In this document: positions 1 to 7,547 of the stretch, piece after piece | Numbering within the stretch: position 1 is the first letter of the stretch | Layout of the letters: the number at the start of each line of letters is the position of its first letter | Assembly: GCA_003499325.1 (NCBI GenBank) | Contig: DNIP01000005.1 | Location: 548-12,964 of the forward strand | Direction of reading: 5' to 3' | DNA: 12,417 bases | DNA from: Oscillospiraceae bacterium | GTDB taxonomy: Bacteria > Bacillota > Clostridia > Oscillospirales > Acutalibacteraceae | Made by a program: the position numbers and the translations under genes | The notes under the pieces: generated by a model | Databases searched by the model: none | Told to the model about the DNA's origin: nothing | What the model saw: only the letters and a program-made list of their open reading frames with translations

Positions 1-2
1 GC

Positions 3-2663
3 AAGCTGCCCGATTTCAAGACGCCTAATAATGAAGATCATTATGAATACTTCCGCCGTTTGTGCTACGACGGCTTATATCGCCATTACGGACAGGATCC
101 CGATCAAAGCCTGATTGATCGCCTCGATTATGAGCTGTCCGTCATCCGCAAGATGGGCTTTGTCGATTACTTTCTGATCGTCAACGATTTCGTACAGTAC
201 GCCAAGAGCAAGGATATCCCCGTAGGTCCTGGCAGAGGCTCGGGCGCGGGCTCCTTGTGCGCGTATTGTATCGGTATCACAGGCATCGATCCGATCAAAT
301 ACGATCTGCTGTTTGAGCGCTTCCTCAATCCCGAGCGCGTCAGCATGCCCGATTTCGATATCGATTTCTGCAAGGACAGACGGAGTGAGGTCATCGACTA
401 CGTCATCCGCAAGTACGGCGAGGATCATGTCGCGCAGATCGTCGCCTTCGGCACATTGCAGGCGCGCGGCGCCGTACGCGACGTCGGCAGGGTGCTGGAT
501 ATCCCGTACGCGACCGTTGATAAGATCGCGAAGATGATCCCGTTAAGCTTGAATATGACCCTCGATAAGGCGCTGTCATTATCCGCTGATCTGCGCCAAA
601 GCTATCATCAGGACGCGACCGTCAAGCAGATCATCGATATCGCGCGTGCGCTCGAGGGCGTACCGCGTAATACAACCATGCACGCGGCAGGCGTTGTCAT
701 CACTGATCAGCCTGTCAGCAACTATGTACCGCTCGCAAAATCCGATGAAGCTATTATCACGCAGTTCACGATGACCACGCTCGAGGAGCTCGGTCTGCTC
801 AAAATGGACTTCCTCGGCTTGCGCAATCTCACCGTCATTCACGACGCTGAGACGATGATCCGCCGCAGTGATCCGCAGTTCAGCATCAATGAGATCGATT
901 ACAGCGACAAAGCGGTCTATGACATGATCTCCACCGGTAACACAGACGGCGTGTTTCAGTTCGAAAGCGGCGGAATGAAGAATGTCCTCGCTCAGCTCAA
1001 GCCCGAACGCTTTGAGGACTTGATCGCGGTCATCTCCCTGTATCGACCGGGCCCGATGGATTCCATCCCGACCTATATCCGCAACCGCCATAATCCCAAG
1101 CTGATCACCTATAAGCATCCGTTGCTCGAGCCGATTTTGAACGTCACCAACGGCTGTATCGTTTATCAGGAGCAGGTCATGCAGATCTTCCGCTCCTTGG
1201 CGGGTTATTCACTCGGCCGCGCGGATATCGTGCGCCGTGCCATGAGCAAGAAGAAGCACGACGTCATGGAGCGCGAGAAGCAAATATTCATCCACGGACT
1301 GGAGGATGATAACGGTAATGTGGAGGTAGAAGGCTGTCTCAGACGCGGGATCGATGAGCAAACGGCGCTGTCGATCTTCTCCGAGATGGAGAGCTTTGCA
1401 TCCTACGCCTTCAACAAAAGCCATGCCGCCGCTTATGCCGCCTTATCCTATCAAACGGCATATTTGAAATGTCATTTTCCGCGTGAATACATGGCGGCGC
1501 TGTTGTCATCCGTGATTGAGAATCAAAATAAAACCGGCGAGTATATCAGCGAGTGCCACCGACTCGGCATTTCGGTTCTGCCGCCGAGTGTGAATGAGAG
1601 CGACAGCAAATATACCGTCTCCTCGGCTCATATCCGATTCGGCCTGTCTGCGGTCAAAAATCTCGGACTCGCCTTCATCGGTGCGATCATTTCAGAGCGC
1701 AGAGTCAGACCCTATCGATCCTACTATGACTTTTGCAGACGGCTCAACGGAAAGGGCTTGAACGCTCGATCTCTGGAGAGCCTGATCAAGTGCGGCGCGC
1801 TCGATCACCTCGACTGCAACCGCCGCCAGATGCTCTCGGTATCTAAAACCATCCTCGACGATCTGGAGTACGAACGCCGCCGAGGCGGGGGAGCGGGACA
1901 GATCTCGTTCTTCGACTTGGGTTCACAGGGTGCTCAAGATGAGATCGCGATCCCCGCGTTAGAGGAATTCCCGTTGATTGAGCTCTTGAATATGGAAAAG
2001 GAAACGGCTGGCATGTATCTCAGCGGTCATCCGCTCGACGCATACGAGGATTACACAAAGTCTGTGAAAGCCGATAGAATCAGCGATATTTTGATCAGCG
2101 AGGACGGTAAATACCGTGACCGCTCCAAGGTGCGTCTGGTCGTGACCGTCAACAAGAATAAAACTCAGCTCACCAAGAGCAACAAGATGATGGCGTTCGC
2201 CGAAGTCGAGGATCGCTACGGTACGTGTGAAATCATTGTCTTTCCCAATGTGCTGGAAGCATCGCGCGACGCGCTCTATGCCGGCGCGGTGATCGACGTC
2301 GAGGGTACATTAAGCATGAAGGAAGAGGAGGAGCCGCGCGTCTTAGCGGATAGGATCACACTGTTGCCCTCTGCCGATGAGCTTGCGGCGGCAACTTCCG
2401 CACCGAAAAAGGCTTCGTCAAATATGATCGATCCCCAGCGGCCGCAGACCCTATATCTAAGGATCCCTTCTTTGAAAAGCCGAGAATACCGCAAGGCGAA
2501 GAATATCTTAGAGATTTTCGGCGGCAGCACGCGCGTCATCTTCTATCTCAGCGAAACGAAAGAAAAGCTGTTAGCGCCGAGGAGCCTTTGGACAACTCCG
2601 AATCCCACTATGCTGGGTGAGTTGAGCTTTCAGCTCGGTGAAAAAAACGTCATATTAAAATAA
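3..2663 (+). CDS. dnaE: DNA polymerase III subunit alpha, 5'-truncated by window edge
   Basis: Replicative family C DNA polymerase catalytic subunit. The frame is open from the first bases (it reads KLPDFKTPNNEDHYEYF before residue C at 63), so the gene begins upstream; a TTG at 60 is not the start. 886 residues are visible, and the N-terminal PHP domain is missing. The polymerase core shows GPGRGSGAGS, then PDFDIDF (bases 348-368) with the paired catalytic aspartates, and KMDFLGLRNLT with the third aspartate (codon at 807). YRPGPMDSIPTY, the YQEQVMQI segment and FNKSHAAAYA follow, all DnaE signatures. A helix-hairpin-helix region comes next, then an OB-fold (roughly bases 2110-2380), and a C-terminal tail like that of clostridial DnaE. 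There is no exonuclease domain insertion of the PolC type, so this is DnaE rather than PolC. A strong terminator follows directly. dnaE close to pfkA is a familiar Firmicutes arrangement. Confidence 0.97.
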   Translation, partial: KLPDFKTPNNEDHYEYFRRLCYDGLYRHYGQDPDQSLIDRLDYELSVIRKMGFVDYFLIVNDFVQYAKSKDIPVGPGRGSGAGSLCAYCIGITGIDPIKYDLLFERFLNPERVSMPDFDIDFCKDRRSEVIDYVIRKYGEDHVAQIVAFGTLQARGAVRDVGRVLDIPYATVDKIAKMIPLSLNMTLDKALSLSADLRQSYHQDATVKQIIDIARALEGVPRNTTMHAAGVVITDQPVSNYVPLAKSDEAIITQFTMTTLEELGLLKMDFLGLRNLTVIHDAETMIRRSDPQFSINEIDYSDKAVYDMISTGNTDGVFQFESGGMKNVLAQLKPERFEDLIAVISLYRPGPMDSIPTYIRNRHNPKLITYKHPLLEPILNVTNGCIVYQEQVMQIFRSLAGYSLGRADIVRRAMSKKKHDVMEREKQIFIHGLEDDNGNVEVEGCLRRGIDEQTALSIFSEMESFASYAFNKSHAAAYAALSYQTAYLKCHFPREYMAALLSSVIENQNKTGEYISECHRLGISVLPPSVNESDSKYTVSSAHIRFGLSAVKNLGLAFIGAIISERRVRPYRSYYDFCRRLNGKGLNARSLESLIKCGALDHLDCNRRQMLSVSKTILDDLEYERRRGGGAGQISFFDLGSQGAQDEIAIPALEEFPLIELLNMEKETAGMYLSGHPLDAYEDYTKSVKADRISDILISEDGKYRDRSKVRLVVTVNKNKTQLTKSNKMMAFAEVEDRYGTCEIIVFPNVLEASRDALYAGAVIDVEGTLSMKEEEEPRVLADRITLLPSADELAAATSAPKKASSNMIDPQRPQTLYLRIPSLKSREYRKAKNILEIFGGSTRVIFYLSETKEKLLAPRSLWTTPNPTMLGELSFQLGEKNVILK

Positions 2664-2666
2664 CCG

Positions 2667-2711
2667 ATCGGGAACGATGGATGATTTTATCACATTGTTC
2701 CCGATTTTTTT
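2667..2711 (+). terminator. Rho-independent terminator after dnaE
   Basis: A 13-bp stem pairs 2667-2679 (ATCGGGAACGATG) with 2693-2705 (CATTGTTCCCGAT), with one G-T pair, around a 13-nt loop. A run of seven T ends at 2711. It lies 3 nt after the dnaE stop and separates dnaE from the pfkA promoter. Confidence 0.93.
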
Positions 2712-2721
2712 GCATAAATAC

Positions 2722-2751
2722 TTGATTCCGAGAGGGTATTTGTATTATAAT
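2722..2751 (+). promoter_or_regulatory. Sigma-A-type promoter of pfkA
   Basis: A -35 element TTGATT (2722-2727) and a perfect -10 TATAAT (2746-2751) are separated by 18 bp, just after the dnaE terminator. Transcription would start near 2758, giving a leader of about 36 nt with AGGAGG at 2781-2786. A second -10-like TATACT directly follows (2751-2756). No operator is recognised. Confidence 0.8.
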
Positions 2752-2793
2752 ATACTGTGTATTTAATTCTTTTTCTAAAGAGGAGGAACTATT

Positions 2794-3759
2794 ATGGCTA
2801 AATCATTAGCAGTTTTAACAAGCGGCGGCGACGCGCCGGGCATGAACGCGGCAGTCAGAGCAGTAGTCAGAGCCGGTATCTACAACGGCTTTAAGGTATA
2901 TGGCGTTTATAAGGGATATAACGGCTTGTTAAATCATGATGTCGAGGAGATGAACCTCCGTTCGGTTTCCGATATCCTCAGCCGAGGCGGTACGATCCTG
3001 TATACGGCACGCAGTAAGAAGTTTATGCAGGCCGAGTATCAGCAGCAGGCGGCGGATTACTGCCGTTCTCTCGATATCGAGGGTCTGGTCGTCATCGGCG
3101 GCGACGGTTCCTTCAAGGGCGCCAGAGCGCTCACCAACGCGGGCATTCCCTGCGTTGCGCTCCCCGGCACCATCGACAATGATATCGCCTGCACCGATTA
3201 TACCATCGGCTTTGATACCGCGATGAACACCGCTGTCGAGATGATCGATAAGATCCGTGATACCGCGCAGAGCCATGATCGCTGCTCCGTTGTTGAGGTT
3301 ATGGGTCGTCACTGCGGCGATATCGCGCTGGAGACCGGTATCGCAGTCGGCGCTACCGCTATCATTGTGCCCGAGATCGAGTATGACCTTGAGCGTGACG
3401 TGATCTCCCGTATTTATGAGCAGAAGGATACCGGCAAGAAGCACTTTATCGTTATCGTTGCCGAGGGCGTCGGCGGATCGCAGGAGATCTCGCACTATAT
3501 CCAGCACCGCACCGGTATCGAGACCCGTGCCACCATCCTCGGTCACGTACAGCGTGGCGGCTCTCCGACCCTGCGTGACAGAGTTATGGCGACCAAGATG
3601 GGCGTTGCGGCGGTTGAATTGCTCGCCAAGGGCGTCGGCAACCGCGTTATCGCTTCTCAAGAGGGCAAGATCGTGGATTACGATATCACCGAGGCGCTCG
3701 ATATGCCGCGTAAATTCAACAACGAGCTCTATGAAATTGCTATGAAGGTTTCCATCTGA
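2794..3759 (+). CDS. pfkA: ATP-dependent 6-phosphofructokinase
   Basis: Cytoplasmic glycolytic enzyme that phosphorylates fructose 6-phosphate to fructose 1,6-bisphosphate. The 321-residue length equals the usual bacterial PfkA size. The nucleotide-binding motif SGGDAPGMNAA is at residues 10-20, GGDGS at 102-106, and the catalytic loop PGTIDND at 124-130 with the catalytic Asp at 128 (E. coli D127). Glycines at 105 and 125 are the ATP-type residues; PPi-dependent enzymes carry Asp and Lys there, so ATP is the predicted donor. MGRHCGDIA and the GHVQRGGSP segment, both substrate-site motifs, are intact. AGGAGG lies 7 nt before the ATG. The gene has its own promoter and no terminator before the next gene, 27 nt away, so the two are probably one transcript. 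Confidence 0.97.
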   Translation: MAKSLAVLTSGGDAPGMNAAVRAVVRAGIYNGFKVYGVYKGYNGLLNHDVEEMNLRSVSDILSRGGTILYTARSKKFMQAEYQQQAADYCRSLDIEGLVVIGGDGSFKGARALTNAGIPCVALPGTIDNDIACTDYTIGFDTAMNTAVEMIDKIRDTAQSHDRCSVVEVMGRHCGDIALETGIAVGATAIIVPEIEYDLERDVISRIYEQKDTGKKHFIVIVAEGVGGSQEISHYIQHRTGIETRATILGHVQRGGSPTLRDRVMATKMGVAAVELLAKGVGNRVIASQEGKIVDYDITEALDMPRKFNNELYEIAMKVSI

Positions 3760-3786
3760 TCGTTATCGGAGGGTAACATTTAGGAT

Positions 3787-5286
3787 ATGGGTATTCAGTA
3801 TTTTTATAATTTTTGCATCAAGGATATCGACGATACCGATTTATCCGGTGATATTCTGTCCGCGGTGAGAAAGAGCTACTTCTCTGATTTTGAGAAGATC
3901 CGCGATAAGATCACCTATGACAGCGAGGGCGAGTCGCTGCTTTATGATTATTCCATTGAGCGCAACAAGCCGCTTCACTGGACGGTCAAGCAGAAGGACG
4001 GCACGACCGTCCAGGAGGTGCTGCCCGGAGACGGCGGCAGATACTATCTTTGTTTCTATCGTGACAGAAAGCTGTATAAGCGGCTGTTGTTCAGTAAGAT
4101 GCATACGCTGTTAAAGGCGGAGTATATGGATGAAAACGGCGCTGTGTATCGCTCCATCGAGCCGCGCAAGATCCAAAGCGGCTTATGCCTGTTATATAAG
4201 GATAATACGTCGGAGCCAACGCCGCTGTATGTCGCGCCCGAAGTGTTCGAAAAGCCTGTCGCGGAGCAAATAGCGGCGAGCTTCACCGATTATACGGCGA
4301 TCGCCTCCACTAACGACGGCATCGTGTGGTTCTTGTCCGATGAACAGCTCGGGCACTATCGCGATTTTGCCGATGCCGCGCGGAAGAATATTGCTCAAAC
4401 GATCGATCAGAGCTTTATGCAGGACAGCGCGCCGCTGTATGAGAAGATCAACGCGAAGGATTTTAATATCAAGCGTAATCTTTCCGCTTCACTGGATATT
4501 TCCGATGCAAAGCCCTTCGGTACGCAGAGCACGCTGGAGCAGCCCGCGCCTGTTGAGGACGTTGCGGATGATACTCAAGCTGTCACACCTGCGAACGTCG
4601 AGGATGAAACGCGGGTCATTTCACCCGTTATTACAGCGGATGAAATAACTGAGCAAGCAGTTGAGGATGTTTCGGCTGTAGCTGATGTTCAAGCCGAGGA
4701 TATCCCGCAAACACAACCCGAAGATGCAAAAGTCCAGGTTTTGGATGAACCTTTGTCTCAGGAAGAAGCTCTTCCCGAGGCAGATGAAGCTACAGCTGAC
4801 GAGCCCGCGCAGATGATCAAGCCCGATAAGCTGATCAAGGCGGACGGCGCTGTCTACAGCTACTTCGGTGAGCTGGACGGTCGCGATAACCGTGACGGCT
4901 ACGGCAGAACCGTGACCGAGCTGGGACGTACCGCGTATGAGGGCTATTACCATAACGATAAGCGTTCGGGCAAGGGCTCCTATTTCTATAAGGACGGTAC
5001 GCTGTGCTACAGCGGCGATTGGGATGAGAATGTCCGTCACGGTATCGGCGTCGGCGTCAGCGCGAGAGACGGCTCTATGCACGTCGGACGCTGGGTCAAT
5101 AACAAGCCCGAGGGCAACGGTGTACGCGTCGCGGCGGACGGCAGTATCAAGTTTGTCTGCAAGGAGCTGTCCGACGGTACGACCGCTTTGATGAATTATC
5201 TTGATAACGACACGATCGTGATCTCCAAATATGACAAGGACGGCACTAAGGTTTCCGAAAAGATCGTTTCTTTAACAGACGAATAA
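3787..5286 (+). CDS. MORN-repeat protein of unknown function
   Basis: A 499-residue protein I cannot assign to a known function. There is no signal peptide or membrane segment, so it is probably cytoplasmic. Residues 1 to about 240 form a folded-looking domain rich in aromatic and charged residues that I do not recognise. About 240-350 is an acidic, Pro/Ala/Gln-rich linker (repeated VEDV, DEP, EDIP-like runs), probably disordered and coded by visibly more AT-rich DNA than its flanks. From about 356 to 452 there are four MORN-like units of the form YxGxW/Y...GxGxxxxxDG (starting near 359, 384, 408 and 432), followed by a short beta-rich tail. MORN repeats usually serve in lipid or protein binding or scaffolding. 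The ATG is the first possible start, since an in-frame TAG is at 3781. Its best Shine-Dalgarno, GGAGGG (3768-3773), is 13 nt away, which is long and suggests modest translation. It probably depends on the pfkA promoter. Confidence 0.85.
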   Translation: MGIQYFYNFCIKDIDDTDLSGDILSAVRKSYFSDFEKIRDKITYDSEGESLLYDYSIERNKPLHWTVKQKDGTTVQEVLPGDGGRYYLCFYRDRKLYKRLLFSKMHTLLKAEYMDENGAVYRSIEPRKIQSGLCLLYKDNTSEPTPLYVAPEVFEKPVAEQIAASFTDYTAIASTNDGIVWFLSDEQLGHYRDFADAARKNIAQTIDQSFMQDSAPLYEKINAKDFNIKRNLSASLDISDAKPFGTQSTLEQPAPVEDVADDTQAVTPANVEDETRVISPVITADEITEQAVEDVSAVADVQAEDIPQTQPEDAKVQVLDEPLSQEEALPEADEATADEPAQMIKPDKLIKADGAVYSYFGELDGRDNRDGYGRTVTELGRTAYEGYYHNDKRSGKGSYFYKDGTLCYSGDWDENVRHGIGVGVSARDGSMHVGRWVNNKPEGNGVRVAADGSIKFVCKELSDGTTALMNYLDNDTIVISKYDKDGTKVSEKIVSLTDE

Positions 5287-5293
5287 GCTATGA

Positions 5294-5323
5294 AAAACGC
5301 GGAGTGGGAGCATTTCGCGTTTT
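5294..5323 (+). terminator. Probable terminator after the MORN gene
   Basis: An 8-bp perfect stem AAAACGCG (5294-5301) / CGCGTTTT (5316-5323) encloses a 14-nt loop, and the 3' arm itself provides the T-run. It starts 7 nt after the stop codon. The stem is AT-rich at its base and the T-tract is interrupted by C, so efficiency is uncertain. Confidence 0.55.
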
Positions 5324-5454
5324 CTTTATGCGATCGTCATACTTCGTACCGGTTTCTAATAAAACAGTATCATTGGTATATGTTTCAAAAATCTGTCCAT
5401 ACTATCATCATCGTGAACCTGCGATAATATGGTACAATAGTAAGGAGAAATTGG
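5324..5454. other. Intergenic region upstream of the small lipoprotein gene
   Basis: No coding sequence or RNA gene is recognised here. TGGTACAAT (5430-5438) looks like an extended -10 element, but the start it implies would fall inside the ribosome site at 5442-5447. GATAAT (5423-5428) is another -10 candidate, but no convincing -35 lies at the right distance. The lipoprotein promoter therefore remains unassigned and may use a sigma factor other than sigma-A. Confidence 0.4.
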
Positions 5455-5799
5455 ATGAAACGTTTATTTGCGCTGTTATGCGCGGCAATGATGGTCGGCG
5501 TGATGCTGTGCTCCTGCACAGGCGCCGCGAACAAGGTCAAAGAAAAGGCATCGGAGGCGGTGTCCGATATCAAGAAGGATATGAAGGACAGCGCCACCGA
5601 GAACAAGAGTATGGCGGATAACAACGGCACCGTTGTGCCGACCGATCCCACCGAAGGCTCCATGATGGAAACCATCGCGGACGCTGTCGCGACCGAATGG
5701 GATAACATGAAAGAGGACGGCAAAGTGGAAGACGGTGACGGCAATGTCGGCGATCGTGAGAACTCCGACGGCGACGGCAATCCCGCACCCGAGAATTGA
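5455..5799 (+). CDS. Small acidic predicted lipoprotein
   Basis: A 114-residue protein with no recognised family. Residues 1-20 form a signal peptide (MKR, then a hydrophobic run) ending in a lipobox LCSC, with the lipidated cysteine at 21. It should be exported and anchored to the outer face of the cytoplasmic membrane. The next part (about 25-50) is Lys/Glu/Asp-rich and helical-looking (VKEKASEAV, IKKDMKDSATE). The C-terminal third is Gly/Asp/Asn-rich (GDGDGN-like, ending NPAPEN) and probably disordered. AAGGAG at 5442-5447 is 7 nt before the ATG, supporting the start. It stands alone, convergent with sigE. The mature protein resembles small stress- or sporulation-associated lipoproteins only in general character, so no function is assigned. 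Confidence 0.8.
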   Translation: MKRLFALLCAAMMVGVMLCSCTGAANKVKEKASEAVSDIKKDMKDSATENKSMADNNGTVVPTDPTEGSMMETIADAVATEWDNMKEDGKVEDGDGNVGDRENSDGDGNPAPEN

Positions 5800-5809
5800 A
5801 TGACTGTCA

Positions 5810-5846
5810 AAAGAGCAGCCTTTCCGCATAGGGAAGACTGCTCTTT
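5810..5846. terminator. Shared bidirectional terminator hairpin
   Basis: The outer stem AAAGAGCAG (5810-5818) / CTGCTCTTT (5838-5846) is 9 bp and perfect. After one C-A mismatch an inner 6-bp stem continues (CTTTCC/GGGAAG, with one G-T pair) around a 5-nt loop. It sits between the convergent lipoprotein and sigE genes, 10 nt and 14 nt from their stops. T-rich exits exist on both strands, TTT then CATTATATAT on plus and TTTT on minus, but neither is long. Confidence 0.75.
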
Positions 5847-5860
5847 CATTATATATAGCG

Positions 5861-6562
5861 TTACATTACCTTTTCCAAATCCTGCTTCAGCTTTCCGATG
5901 ATCTTCTTTTCCAGCCGCGAGATATAGGATTGTGAGATACCCAGTAAATCCGCCACCTCCTTTTGGGTATGCTCTTTGTTACCGTTGAGCCCGAAACGCA
6001 GCTCCATGATCATCGCTTCTCGGGTGTTGAGCCGATTGACCGCCTCCATCAGTTGATGAATCTCCACCTCCTGTTCGATGTCCGCACTGACGGTGTCACT
6101 GTCCGACCCGAGAATATCGCTGAGCAGCAGCTCGTTACCGTCCCAGTCGGTCGATAACGGCTCCTCGATCGAGATCTCATATTTCATCTGGGATGTTTTA
6201 CGCAGGAACATCAAGATTTCGTTTTCGATACACCTTGACGCGTAAGTCGCGAGCTTAATGTTGCGGTCGGGAGAGAAGGTGTTGACCGCCTTGATCAGCC
6301 CGATTGTCCCGATGGAGATCAGATCCTCGATATTGACGTTGCTGTTCTCGAATTTCTTCGCGATATAGACGACCAGCCGCAGGTTATGTACGATCAGCGG
6401 CTCTCGCGCTTTTTCATCGCCATCCCTGATCTGCTGTAGGATGACGGCTTCCTCCGCTTTGGTGAGGGGTGGGGGGAGTGCCGCGGATGAATTGATATAA
6501 TAGACGCTGTTGGATAGCAGAATGAACTTCAGCTTAAATAATATGTTTCTCAGAATTTGCAT
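5861..6562 (-). CDS. sigE: RNA polymerase sporulation sigma factor SigE (pro-sigma-E)
   Basis: Mother-cell-specific sigma factor that drives early sporulation transcription, made as an inactive precursor. 233 residues, close to the roughly 239 of B. subtilis. Residues 1 to about 21 form the basic, hydrophobic pro-sequence, ending at VYYI (20-23), the segment where SpoIIGA-dependent cleavage occurs. The conserved [14 protein letters not shown] follows. Region 2 spans about 56-122 and includes [14 protein letters not shown] (80-93) and [18 protein letters not shown] (104-121). [13 protein letters not shown] (140-152) is a SigE/SigK-type linker. Region 4.2 is the helix-turn-helix near 202-227 ([20 protein letters not shown]). 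The ATG lies 4 nt after the spoIIGA stop; its GGTGAG ribosome site overlaps that stop, so translation is probably coupled. The pro-sequence is about six residues shorter than in B. subtilis. sigG does not follow. Confidence 0.96.
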   Translation of the reverse strand: MQILRNILFKLKFILLSNSVYYINSSAALPPPLTKAEEAVILQQIRDGDEKAREPLIVHNLRLVVYIAKKFENSNVNIEDLISIGTIGLIKAVNTFSPDRNIKLATYASRCIENEILMFLRKTSQMKYEISIEEPLSTDWDGNELLLSDILGSDSDTVSADIEQEVEIHQLMEAVNRLNTREAMIMELRFGLNGNKEHTQKEVADLLGISQSYISRLEKKIIGKLKQDLEKVM

Positions 6563-6566
6563 GATC

Positions 6567-7349
6567 TCACCTTATGATTTCAGAATTGATGATCGCCTGA
6601 TAGTTGGGATTTTGAATATGACCCGACGCGATATAGACAGTCTCGCCGATCGGTTTTTTATCGATATGTACCGCATCGGCTTTGACAGCGCTCAGATAGG
6701 AGCTGCCGTTCACCGTGGAATAGGGGATGACGCGGATCAACTCTTCTCCTTTGGTATCAAATACAGCGGTATCGATGATGATAACGGGCGCTGATGAAAA
6801 CGGTTCTCTCAGATTGCTCCCCGTGTCCACCTTGCCGATACAGGAGTAGTCATTTCCGTGTATAGTAAATTTCAACATGACCACTGTGCTTTTGATTCTT
6901 TCAGAGAATAATTTATAGAGAATCAATACTATTATATATATGATAGCGGTCAGTGCTGTCAGCCATAACGGATTGACCTGTAAATACAGGATATCATTGA
7001 CAATGACCATGTTCGGCGGCTTGAATATCTGATAAAACAGGATATATGCGCCGCAGTAGATAATAGAAACGGCTGTGTTGCACAGATAGGATTTCAAGAA
7101 TTCCAAAGGAGACTTCCAGCCGAACACGATCAGTGTGATGCTCCCCGTTGTAACGATCCTCAATACCAATAACAATATGCGGCTGTCGGAGCTGATAAAG
7201 ATCGTCAAAGAAAACACCGCGCCGATCACTGCTCCGAGGATCATCCGATAGAGCCTGATATCCCTTTTCAACAGCTTTTCGGCAGTCATCAGGATCGCAT
7301 AGTTGATGATCGCGTTGACAAACAGGAGGACGTCGATATAGATAACCAT
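6567..7349 (-). CDS. spoIIGA: Sigma-E processing peptidase SpoIIGA
   Basis: Membrane-embedded aspartic protease that converts pro-sigma-E to active sigma-E after asymmetric septation, on receiving the forespore signal. 260 residues, shorter than the roughly 309 of B. subtilis. The N-terminal half holds about five hydrophobic segments (near 4-22, 36-52, 57-76, 91-108 and 125-146). The C-terminal soluble domain carries GKVDTGSNL with the catalytic Asp at 175, in the DTG form of retroviral-type proteases. [12 protein letters not shown] and YQAIINSE, both typical of the family, follow. I chose the start at 7349 because MVIYIDVL matches the family N-terminus and GGAGGG lies 5 nt upstream. The frame stays open to 7439, but that extension crosses the putative promoter and lacks a better ribosome site. 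It is the first gene of the spoIIGA-sigE operon. Confidence 0.94.
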   Translation of the reverse strand: MVIYIDVLLFVNAIINYAILMTAEKLLKRDIRLYRMILGAVIGAVFSLTIFISSDSRILLLVLRIVTTGSITLIVFGWKSPLEFLKSYLCNTAVSIIYCGAYILFYQIFKPPNMVIVNDILYLQVNPLWLTALTAIIYIIVLILYKLFSERIKSTVVMLKFTIHGNDYSCIGKVDTGSNLREPFSSAPVIIIDTAVFDTKGEELIRVIPYSTVNGSSYLSAVKADAVHIDKKPIGETVYIASGHIQNPNYQAIINSEIIR

Positions 7350-7370
7350 GCGCTCCCTCCGTTCAATACT

Positions 7371-7403
7371 ATTATGACACAGATTTTCTGCGATACCTGT
7401 CAA
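7371..7403 (-). promoter_or_regulatory. Putative Spo0A-dependent spoIIGA promoter with long spacer
   Basis: On the minus strand a perfect -35 TTGACA (7403-7398) is followed by CATAAT (7376-7371, five of six -10 bases) after a 21-bp spacer, too long for ordinary sigma-A promoters. In B. subtilis the spoIIG promoter is known for a 22-bp spacer that is compensated by phosphorylated Spo0A. TAATAG two bases further would give 23 bp. The start would lie near 7364, leaving a leader of about 15 nt before the ATG. Confidence 0.6.
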
Positions 7404-7481
7404 AGCAGAAATGGTAGATTCGGTGCTTTTCCATGACACAGCGCGTTTATTTGTATGAATAATTCTGAATTAGAATAAAAA

Positions 7482-7499
7482 TGTTGAATCATCGTCGAA
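7482..7499. promoter_or_regulatory. Tandem Spo0A-box-like heptamers
   Basis: TGTTGAA (7482-7488) and CGTCGAA (7493-7499) each match the Spo0A box TGTCRAA at six of seven positions. They lie in the same orientation, 11 bp apart start to start, about one helical turn. A further exact match, TGTCAAA (7398-7404), overlaps the spoIIGA -35; that one is partly forced, because any TTGACA preceded by T creates it. The pair is about 120-135 bp upstream of the inferred spoIIGA start and 49 bp before the ATPase -35. Confidence 0.4.
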
Positions 7500-7547
7500 T
7501 TAACTATGACAATATTGAAAAAATGTACAGAATTGCACAAAAAACAT

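Noticed and set aside
579..1118. Open frame of 179 codons on the minus strand
   Set aside because: Shadow of conserved dnaE coding sequence; composition only reflects the opposite strand.
2929..3660. Open frame of 243 codons on the minus strand
   Set aside because: It lies entirely inside pfkA, whose protein motifs are unmistakable; the antisense reading has no family features.
2794..3759. PPi-dependent phosphofructokinase
   Set aside because: Glycines at residues 105 and 125 are the ATP-type residues; Asp and Lys would be expected for PPi use.
5430..5438. Extended -10 element TGGTACAAT as promoter of the lipoprotein gene
   Set aside because: The implied start would fall inside the ribosome-binding site, leaving almost no leader.
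5304..5621. Open frame of 105 codons on the plus strand
   Set aside because: It begins inside the terminator hairpin, has no ribosome site, and overlaps the lipoprotein gene in another frame.
7350..7439. N-terminal extension of SpoIIGA to 7439
   Set aside because: The extra 30 residues do not resemble the family, cross the inferred promoter and lack a ribosome site, whereas 7349 has GGAGGG at the right distance.
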